The notes under the pieces are model-generated. The model had not been told where the DNA came from. It searched no databases and worked only from the letters and a program-made list of their open reading frames with translations. Below, piece after piece: positions 25,137 to 31,600 of a DNA stretch of 64,000 nt. Both the position numbers and the translations under genes were made by a program. Position 1 is the stretch's first letter. Each line of letters opens with the position of its first letter. Source of the DNA: Desulfobulbaceae bacterium (GTDB taxonomy: Bacteria > Desulfobacterota > Desulfobulbia > Desulfobulbales > Desulfocapsaceae); contig JAFLKM010000025.1 of NCBI GenBank assembly GCA_019163335.1, forward strand, positions 1-64,000, given 5' to 3'.

Positions 25137-26219
25137 ATGGCCCAATCACCGCAAACTCCGCCCCCGGTTAAACGGCGAGCTGCTCCGAAGCGTCCTAAAG
25201 CCCCTGGTTCTGGACGGAAAAAGTCCATCCCTGTCAAGAGTCCGCCCCAGATCTCGTTATTCCATGGTTCGATATTAATCGGTTTGGAGTACCTCGGGCT
25301 GCTGGGTATCGGGATGGTGGCAGTCATTGTTGTGCTGGGATATTCTGCCAACCGCTTCTCCGGTACTGGATTTTTTAACAGTTATCTGCCCTTTACCGCT
25401 GGAATTATCGGGGTGGTTATTGTGGGGATTGTCCTGATCGCCTTCTGGCAGAAAGCGCGGAGGTGGTTGCGGCGGTACTCTCAACTGTTCCCACCGGCCA
25501 TTGTTCTCGGTCTGGCGCTGTTGATTGTCGGGGTCGCTCCGCCGGAGATGTTCAGTCGGGCCTTCCTCTATTATCGGATTCTGGTGGGCGGAAAAGAGGA
25601 GGCGAGCCGCGCCGCCCTGACCCATCAGGTCTATGCCGCCTATCGCCGACTGGATACGGCGCAGATGACCAAGATGGTCAGTCAGGCCGCGCCCTATGTG
25701 ACGGCCATCGAAGAGGCGGCGGCCGTCTATGGTATTGACGGCGATCTCCTCAAGGGCCTTGCCGCCAGTGAATCTTCTTTCCTGCCGCGGACGAGCAGCG
25801 ATGGCGGGCATGGGCTCTTTCAAATCACCCAGGCCCCGGCAGTAGCAACGACGGCGGTAAACCGGCTATTCCCACCAGAGCAGCGGCTGTTCACCGATGT
25901 CCGGTATAACGCCCATCTCGGGGCGGCGACCCTTCGCCACTATCTCAGTGAAATGAAGGGAGACCTTTTCCTTGGCCTGCTTGCCTATAATATCGGGCCG
26001 GCCAATGGCGGGCTGCGTTTTATTATGGAGCAGTATGGGGCCACCGACTTTATTACCATCCAGCCCTATCTGATGCAGCTGCCCCGGGACTATCCCATTC
26101 GGGTCCTTTCCTATTCCCTTGCCTTTCGCATAGGCCGGCAGGAAGGTCGCCTGCTTGCCTACGAAGAGGGGAAAAACGCCGTGCGAATCCAGTCCATTGG
26201 GATCCCCGGACTGAAGTGA
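25137..26219 (+). CDS. Membrane-anchored lytic transglycosylase (SLT domain)
   Basis: About 360 aa. A basic, proline-rich cytoplasmic head (PPPVKRRAAPKRPKAPGSGR) is followed by three membrane segments (near YLGLLGIGMVAVIVVLGY, FTAGIIGVVIVGIVLIAF and AIVLGLALLIVGV). The SLT catalytic core follows, with glutamate in AASESSFLPRTSSDGGHGLFQI and the later AYNIGPANGG. It cleaves peptidoglycan glycan chains on the periplasmic side. Start choice: MAQSPQTPP is given, but the track start 21 codons upstream remains possible, since neither has a clear ribosome-binding site. Confidence 0.82.
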   Translation: MAQSPQTPPPVKRRAAPKRPKAPGSGRKKSIPVKSPPQISLFHGSILIGLEYLGLLGIGMVAVIVVLGYSANRFSGTGFFNSYLPFTAGIIGVVIVGIVLIAFWQKARRWLRRYSQLFPPAIVLGLALLIVGVAPPEMFSRAFLYYRILVGGKEEASRAALTHQVYAAYRRLDTAQMTKMVSQAAPYVTAIEEAAAVYGIDGDLLKGLAASESSFLPRTSSDGGHGLFQITQAPAVATTAVNRLFPPEQRLFTDVRYNAHLGAATLRHYLSEMKGDLFLGLLAYNIGPANGGLRFIMEQYGATDFITIQPYLMQLPRDYPIRVLSYSLAFRIGRQEGRLLAYEEGKNAVRIQSIGIPGLK

Positions 26220-26299
26220 TGCTTTGTCATAACCGCTTTAAGGAGGCCTGTCGATGCATTGGTGTCTGAAGCAGAGGCGTTGAAATCGTCAAAAAAATA

Positions 26300-26328
26300 T
26301 TGACGTGCCCCTGCTTTTTCATTAGAAA
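26300..26328 (+). promoter_or_regulatory. Likely promoter of the B12 riboswitch transcript
   Basis: TTGACG and TAGAAA are separated by 17 bases, about ten bases before the riboswitch begins. Spacing and position fit a sigma-70 promoter. Confidence 0.6.
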
Positions 26329-26334
26329 ACGAAC

Positions 26335-26540
26335 TAATAATTTCAGATGCTCGTAACAGAGCTTAAAAGGGAACCCGGTGGCAATCCGGGACGGGCCCGC
26401 CGCTGTGACCGGGGACGACCGTTGCACTTAGCCACTGACCTGTATCATAAAAGGGTTGGGAAGGCGCAACAGGAAGGACGATCCGGAAGTCAGAAGACCT
26501 GTCTGAATGAAGAACAGCTGTTCCCGTGGACAAGGGACAG
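26335..26540 (+). ncRNA. Cobalamin riboswitch
   Basis: The leader contains the ordered AdoCbl riboswitch elements: GGGAACCCGGTGGCAATCCG, GGACGGGCCCGCCGCTGTGA, the GCCACTG element, GGGAAGGCGC and GGAAGTCAGAAGACCTG (B12 box region). A strong terminator follows directly, then a TonB receptor and a BtuF-like protein. Binding of a cobalamin should favour termination and shut off uptake when B12 is plentiful. Confidence 0.93.
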
Positions 26541-26568
26541 GTCTGAATCGTCTGTGGATAAATAAGGG

Positions 26569-26611
26569 AATCCCCGGATCAATTTTATCATTGGTCCGGG
26601 GATTTTTTTTT
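26569..26611 (+). terminator. Riboswitch expression-platform terminator
   Basis: AATCCCCGGA and TCCGGGGATT form a 10-bp stem with a 16-base loop, followed by a run of eight or nine T residues. It lies just 3' of the cobalamin aptamer. Confidence 0.88.
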
Positions 26612-26716
26612 AGGTGCCGTTGCAAAAAGAGCAAGGCTCTTTTTGCTCATTTTGCTTACGGCACCTTATGCCGCGTCAGAGAAACAGCAATCTTTTCTGC
26701 TGTTTCTCTGCGCGGC
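26611..26716 (+). repeat. Family B double-hairpin repeat, copy 1
   Basis: Hairpin 1 runs from TAGGTGCCGT to ACGGCACC, with inner arms GCAAAAAGAGCAA and TTGCTCATTTTGC. Hairpin 2 runs from GCCGCGTCAGAGAAACAGCA to TGCTGTTTCTCTG and GCGGC. It starts at the last T of the riboswitch terminator and lies in the leader of the B12 receptor transcript. The second copy is at 62620. Confidence 0.85.
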
Positions 26717-26782
26717 GTCTCGCAAGTTCCATTCATCCTGCCAGACACCCCCCCGGACCGACAACTTTTTCAGGGAGAAAAA

Positions 26783-28876
26783 ATGAAAAAGCAGGTTTCC
26801 GTTTTAGTGCCTTACAGAGGAGTATCTTGTTCTTTTTACAAGAAAATACTCTGCAAAAGGCACTTATCCCGTTTGTCGGGGTTAGCGTTGTGTACCATGT
26901 TCAGTCTTAATGTAAGCAGCACGCTGGCCGCAGGCGATGGCCAGACCACAGACAGCGGGGCTGATGCCGTCCCCGGTGTCGAGACGATCAACGGCAAGAC
27001 CTATCTGACCATCACCGCCAGTCGGGTTCTGGAGAAGCAAAGCGGGGTCAGCTCCAATCTGACGGTGATCGATCGGGAGGAGATTGAACGCAGTAGTGCC
27101 GATTCGGTGGGTGATCTGATTGCCGAACAGGGTGTCGGGCATGTGCATAAATATCCAGGCGTTGCGACGTCCATCGGTATTCGCGGCTTTCGCACCGATA
27201 CCCATGGCAACGATCTCCAAGGACACGTGCTGGTGTTGCTCGATGGTCGCCGGGCGGGAACCGGCAATCTTGCCAAGATTATGACGAAAAACGTTGAACG
27301 CATCGAGATTATCCGTGGTCCCGGTGCGGTTCAGTATGGTTCCGGAGGGATGGGCGGGGTGGTCAATATCATCACCCGTCAGGGCAAAAGCAATTCCGCT
27401 TTTGTCGAGGGCGGGGGGGGGAGTTTTGGCGAGGCGGAAGGAAGCATCGGCGGCACAGCCAAGGAGAAGGGCTTTGATTTTGCCGGAGCCCTCAGCCATT
27501 CCACCCAGGGTGACTATAAAACCGGCAGCGGTGTGACCTTTGCCAATACCGGTTTTGATGGCCAGACCGGCGCCAGCCTCAATGGCGGGTACGAGTTTTC
27601 CCCCCATAACCGTTTCGGGGTGATCGTCACTGATTATGATGTCGATCGTGCCGGTGATCCCGGCTATCTGAGTGCCAATGATACCGACAATTATAGTGAC
27701 AAGAGCAATTACTCCGTGGACAGCTCGTACAATGGTCAAAGCAGCTCCGGCCGTTATCAGTGGATGGGGCGCTACTTCTTCGGCAAGGATGAGAATATCT
27801 GGAACGATCCTCGGCTTTCCAATGCCTCGGGCTATGATGACGGCATCGCGACAAGCAATAAAACCGACCAGCAAGGGGCCCAGGCCCAGATAAGCGGGGC
27901 GCTTGGAGCGCTGCATCTGACCACCGGCCTTGACTGGCTCCATTATGAAGTGGAAAATACCTATAGCCCGCAGCGGACCACCTATGACAACCCGGCCCTT
28001 TTCCTGCTGGCAAGAGTTGGCTTTCTCGACGAGCGGTTGACCCTCTCCGGCGGTGTCCGTCAAGATTGGTACGCCGTGGAGGTTGAGCAGCCGGCCGGCC
28101 GCGACGAGGACACTTCCCATTTTACGCCGCAAGTCGGCCTGGCATATCTGCTCACCGATGCCCTCAAACTCCGAGCCCAGGTGGCGCAGGGCTTTGTTAT
28201 GCCCTCTGCCGATCAGCTTGCCATTGATATCCTGGCCGCTGGACGCCGCACCGTTGGCAATCCAGATCTTGATCCTGAAACAAGTATGACCTGGGAGGGC
28301 GGGGTTGATTACACGAAGTCGGGGCTGAAGGGGGCTTTGACCTGGTTTACCACCGACTTTGATGATAAGATCGTCCGTAAAAGTCTGCCGGGCAATATCA
28401 CCAGCTTCACCAATCTGGGCAGCGCCAGCATCAGCGGGATTGAGGCCGCTCTTTCCTATGATGTCGGTGAACCCCTGCACTGGGCATGGGAGGTCCGGCC
28501 TTTTGTCGATATGACCTGGCTGACCCGCTACGAGGATAATGCCACGGGAGAGGATCTGACCTACATAAGCGATAGGACCCTGTCCACGGGACTGTCCTTT
28601 GCCGATGGTGCCGGAGGACTTTCCGGTCGGCTCAACGTCACCTATACCGGACCGCAGCAGGTGGATGACTGGGAAGATACCTATACCGTGGTGGAGCTTG
28701 ACAGCTTTGTTGTCACCGATCTGAGTCTCAGCTACCGGTTCCTGCGCAGTGAGCAACTGGGTGACTTCACTGTTCGTGGCGAGCTGTGCAACCTTTTTGA
28801 TCAAGACTATGCCTATGTCAAGGGCTACCCGATGCCGGGCCGCTCGATATGGGCCGGGTTGAAGTGGGAATGGTAG
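26783..28876 (+). CDS. btuB: TonB-dependent outer-membrane receptor, BtuB-like
   Basis: 697 aa from MKKQVSVLV, the ATG with GGGAG upstream; the track ORF reads back through the riboswitch. The plug domain has SSADSVGDLIAEQGVGHVHK, then RGFRTDTHGN, LLDGRRAGTG and IEIIRGPGAVQYGSGGMGG with VVNIITRQG. A 22-strand barrel follows and the chain ends in ...LKWEW, an aromatic terminus as needed for BAM insertion. The upstream cobalamin riboswitch and the downstream BtuF-like gene point to B12 uptake. The signal peptide is odd: codons 8-34 are encoded by a family A repeat, giving a long basic region before LALCTMFSLNVSSTLA. Confidence 0.88.
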   Translation: MKKQVSVLVPYRGVSCSFYKKILCKRHLSRLSGLALCTMFSLNVSSTLAAGDGQTTDSGADAVPGVETINGKTYLTITASRVLEKQSGVSSNLTVIDREEIERSSADSVGDLIAEQGVGHVHKYPGVATSIGIRGFRTDTHGNDLQGHVLVLLDGRRAGTGNLAKIMTKNVERIEIIRGPGAVQYGSGGMGGVVNIITRQGKSNSAFVEGGGGSFGEAEGSIGGTAKEKGFDFAGALSHSTQGDYKTGSGVTFANTGFDGQTGASLNGGYEFSPHNRFGVIVTDYDVDRAGDPGYLSANDTDNYSDKSNYSVDSSYNGQSSSGRYQWMGRYFFGKDENIWNDPRLSNASGYDDGIATSNKTDQQGAQAQISGALGALHLTTGLDWLHYEVENTYSPQRTTYDNPALFLLARVGFLDERLTLSGGVRQDWYAVEVEQPAGRDEDTSHFTPQVGLAYLLTDALKLRAQVAQGFVMPSADQLAIDILAAGRRTVGNPDLDPETSMTWEGGVDYTKSGLKGALTWFTTDFDDKIVRKSLPGNITSFTNLGSASISGIEAALSYDVGEPLHWAWEVRPFVDMTWLTRYEDNATGEDLTYISDRTLSTGLSFADGAGGLSGRLNVTYTGPQQVDDWEDTYTVVELDSFVVTDLSLSYRFLRSEQLGDFTVRGELCNLFDQDYAYVKGYPMPGRSIWAGLKWEW
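26804..26886 (+). repeat. Family A palindromic repeat inside the btuB signal-peptide region
   Basis: It runs from TTAGTGCCTTACAGAGGAGT through a hairpin (ACAAGAAAATACTCTGC pairs with the left arm) to GGCACTTATCCCGTTTGTCG and GGGTTAG. It aligns along its length with the complement of 18911-18991. The reading frame runs through it without a stop. Confidence 0.85.
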
Positions 28877-28944
28877 ATCCTGTTTTGGAATAAGCGGAGA
28901 TTTTTTGCTCCATGGGGTGGTCTGTTGCTGTATGTAAATAACAG

Positions 28945-28985
28945 CACCACCCCCAACCCCCTCCTTGAACAAAGGAGGGGGCTTT
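28945..28985. repeat. Family C GC-rich palindrome, copy 1
   Basis: CACCACCCCCAACCCCCTCC followed by TTGAACAAAGGAGGGGGC. The 10-bp stem CCCCCTCCTT/AAGGAGGGGG is flanked by a conserved ACCACCCCCAA arm. It lies 3' of btuB and could also act as a terminator or mRNA stabiliser. Confidence 0.8.
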
Positions 28986-29059
28986 AGGGTGCTTTTAAAG
29001 ATTCCCTGTTGATCTTATTTGAGCCTCCAAGGGCTTGATTTGAGAAATAAAACAAAAAA

Positions 29060-29920
29060 ATGAATAAATTCAAAGTGCTCACTCTCTTTCTGCTTCTGTT
29101 TATGGGCCTTGCCTTCTCGCCGGCAGATGCCTTCAGTCAGGAGGAACGGGTTCCCCAGCGGATTGTCTCGCTGGGGCCGATCAATACCGAAAATGTTTAT
29201 CTTCTCGGGGCCCAGGATCGACTGGTGGCCAATACCAGTTATTGCGTTCATCCGCCGGCGGCGAAGGAAAAAGTGAAGATCGGTTCGGTGATGCATTTTA
29301 ATATCGAGCAGATTCTCAGTCTCGAGCCGGATCTGATTCTGGCCACCGGTCTGACCAGTCCCCAGCAGGTCGCCCAGCTTTCGGCCTCCGGGGTGCGGGT
29401 GGTGCATTTTCATCAGCCATCGAGTTTTGCTTCCATTTGTGACCATTTTCTGGAGCTTGGAAAACTGCTGGGGCTTGAAGCAAAGGCCAGAGACATCATT
29501 GCCGAGGCGCAGGCAGAGGTTCGTGAAATTCAAGAGCGGGTGAAGGGGTTGCCGCCCAAAAAAGTGTTTTTGCAGGTGGGAGCCACCCCCCTTTTTTCTT
29601 CGGTGGACAGTTCCTTTACCAATGACTTTATTGTCCTCGCCGGTGGAATCAATATCGCTGCCGGCAAGCGGGAAGGCCGCTATAACTATGAGATGGTCAC
29701 CGCCCAGAATCCCGATGTGATTATCGTCGCGATCATGGGCAGTGAAGGGGGCATGGGCAGCAGGGAAAAAGAGGAGTGGCAGCGTTTTACCCCCATTTCA
29801 GCGGTGCGGAATGGACAGGTCTTCGTGGTTGATCCCGATCTTATCTGCAGCCCCTCACCCCTGACCTTTGTCAAGGGATTGGAAACGATTGCGAACCTGA
29901 TTCATCCGCTGGAAGAATGA
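29060..29920 (+). CDS. btuF: Periplasmic cobalamin-binding protein, BtuF-like
   Basis: 286 aa with a signal peptide (residues 1-25). The helical-backbone binding protein fold is indicated by QRIVSLGPINTENVYLLGAQ, then MHFNIEQILSLEPDLILATG and the C-terminal half with AAGKREGRYNYEMVTAQNPD. Family members bind vitamin B12 or iron chelates in the periplasm and pass them to an ABC importer. It follows the riboswitch-controlled receptor on the same strand, so B12 or a corrinoid is the likely ligand. No permease or ATPase gene follows here, so the importer must be encoded elsewhere. Confidence 0.82.
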   Translation: MNKFKVLTLFLLLFMGLAFSPADAFSQEERVPQRIVSLGPINTENVYLLGAQDRLVANTSYCVHPPAAKEKVKIGSVMHFNIEQILSLEPDLILATGLTSPQQVAQLSASGVRVVHFHQPSSFASICDHFLELGKLLGLEAKARDIIAEAQAEVREIQERVKGLPPKKVFLQVGATPLFSSVDSSFTNDFIVLAGGINIAAGKREGRYNYEMVTAQNPDVIIVAIMGSEGGMGSREKEEWQRFTPISAVRNGQVFVVDPDLICSPSPLTFVKGLETIANLIHPLEE

Positions 29921-29980
29921 GGGCGATTGGATTATCCCCCGCCCTGCTTTTATGGGGCAGAAATTTTGCCAGGTAAAAGA

Positions 29981-30014
29981 TTATCACCCCCGGCCCCTCC
30001 TAAAACAGGAGGGG
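29981..30014. repeat. Family C palindrome, copy 2
   Basis: TTATCACCCCCGGCCCCTCC, then TAAAACAGGAGGGG. It faces copy 3 at 30082, and the pair bounds 67 bases of unique DNA. Confidence 0.72.
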
Positions 30015-30081
30015 AGCAGAGCTGCTCTTTCCTGACAGCGGAAGGGTGTGGATAATGCCACAGAAGCCAAGGTCTTAAAAG

Positions 30082-30119
30082 TCCCCTCCTGATTTAGGAG
30101 GGGGTTGGGGGTGGTTATC
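30082..30119. repeat. Family C palindrome, copy 3, inverted relative to copy 2
   Basis: TCCCCTCCTGATTTAGGAGG, then GGGTTGGGGGTGGTTATC. Together with copy 2 it forms a composite bounded by outward-facing GATAAC/TTATC-type ends, the shape of a small non-autonomous element. Confidence 0.75.
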
Positions 30120-30173
30120 CTTCCCTTTTCAGCAATTCAAAATCATCAATCTATCCATCTTCTCAGATAAAAT

Positions 30174-31451
30174 ATGTCATTTACAAGCCTTGGACTCTCT
30201 GCTGCCCTGCTTCAAGCCATTGAAGATGCTGGTTATATCACTCCCACGCCGGTTCAGCGTAAGGCGATCCCGGCGGTTCTTTCCGGCAGGGATGTTATGG
30301 CGGCGGCCCAGACCGGTACCGGCAAGACCGCTGCTTTTGTCCTGCCTCTGCTGCAGCGTCTGGCCGGAGGTTGCGGGGTGCAGGCCAATCATATCCGCGC
30401 CCTGGTGCTGGTGCCGACCCGGGAACTGGCGGAACAGGTGGCAGGAACCGTTGCCATTTATGGCAGGCATCTGTCACTGAAGTCGGGTGTGGTGTATGGC
30501 GGGGTGAAGATCAATCCGCAGATGATGAAATTGAGGGGCGGGGTCGATGTGCTGGTGGCAACGCCTGGTCGTCTGCTGGATCTTTTCAACCAGAACGCCG
30601 TGCGGTTTGCCCTGGTGGAGACCCTGGTCCTCGATGAGGCTGACCGGATGCTTGATCTGGGGTTTATTGCCGATATCCGCAAGATCCTGGCCCTGCTCCC
30701 GGTCAGACGGCAGAACCTCCTTTTCTCGGCCACTTTTTCCGGTGAGATTCGTACCCTCACCCAGGGGTTGCTTAGAAATCCGGTGCAGATAGAGGTCAGC
30801 CCCCGCAACTCGGCGGCCAAAGGGGTGAAACAGTGGGTGTATGAGGCGGATAAAGGCAGGAAGCCGGCCCTGCTCAGTTATCTGGTGCGCAATAGAGGCT
30901 GGGTACAGGTGCTGGTGTTTGTTCGGACCCGCAGTGGGGCCGACAGTCTGGCCCGGAAACTGGTAAGCGATGGCATTGTTTCGGCGGTGATCCACGGGGA
31001 AAAGACCCAGGCAGAGCGTTCCCGCGTCCTTGCTGATTTTAAGGCGGGTCAGATCCGGGTTCTCGTTGCAACCGACATTGCCTCCCGCGGCCTTGACATC
31101 AGCGAACTGCCGCAGGTGATCAACTTTGACTTGCCGAAGGTGGCGGAGGACTACATTCACCGCATCGGCCGCACTGGCCGTGCCGGTTTACAAGGGGAAG
31201 GGATCTCACTGGTCAGCGCCGATGAGGTGCAGCAGCTTGCCGCCATTGAGACCCTGATCGGCCAGACCCTGGAGCGAGAGGTTGTCACTGGTTTTATCCC
31301 GACCCATAGTGTTCCCTTGACCCGGCAACTCAAAGTCCGTCCCAAAAAACCAAAGAAATCAAAACCACTGGAAGCAAAAGGGGACCATCGACCGTCGGCC
31401 GGAGACAAGAAAAACAGCAGCCCAAAAGTGCGCCGCCGGGGCAAACCTTAG
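30174..31451 (+). CDS. DEAD-box ATP-dependent RNA helicase, RhlE-like
   Basis: 425 aa. All core motifs are visible: the Q motif ([19 protein letters not shown] ... TPVQ), [12 protein letters not shown] (Walker A), [20 protein letters not shown] (DEAD), [20 protein letters not shown] and [10 protein letters not shown]. The C-terminal tail is lysine- and proline-rich ([15 protein letters not shown]), as in RhlE-type helicases. It unwinds structured RNA in ribosome assembly or mRNA turnover. Subfamily assignment is by similarity of the N terminus and tail. Confidence 0.93.
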   Translation: MSFTSLGLSAALLQAIEDAGYITPTPVQRKAIPAVLSGRDVMAAAQTGTGKTAAFVLPLLQRLAGGCGVQANHIRALVLVPTRELAEQVAGTVAIYGRHLSLKSGVVYGGVKINPQMMKLRGGVDVLVATPGRLLDLFNQNAVRFALVETLVLDEADRMLDLGFIADIRKILALLPVRRQNLLFSATFSGEIRTLTQGLLRNPVQIEVSPRNSAAKGVKQWVYEADKGRKPALLSYLVRNRGWVQVLVFVRTRSGADSLARKLVSDGIVSAVIHGEKTQAERSRVLADFKAGQIRVLVATDIASRGLDISELPQVINFDLPKVAEDYIHRIGRTGRAGLQGEGISLVSADEVQQLAAIETLIGQTLEREVVTGFIPTHSVPLTRQLKVRPKKPKKSKPLEAKGDHRPSAGDKKNSSPKVRRRGKP

Positions 31452-31600
31452 GAAGTCAAAACCATATCTGGCGTCCTCGCCTCGCCCTTCCCCCACAATT
31501 TCTTTGCCGTAAGAGAGGTTGCTCCTTGCTCCTCACAAGCCTTCCATACTCGTCAACAGAGTCCAAAGGGCTTGTTTCGTTGGCATATCAACCCCATTCA

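Noticed and set aside
24852-25145. 97-aa minus-strand ORF in the gap before the transglycosylase
   Set aside because: It has low-complexity polar composition, no family match and overlaps the start of the transglycosylase.
26882-28972. 696-aa minus-strand ORF opposite btuB
   Set aside because: It is a shadow of the TonB receptor, which has full domain motifs on the plus strand.
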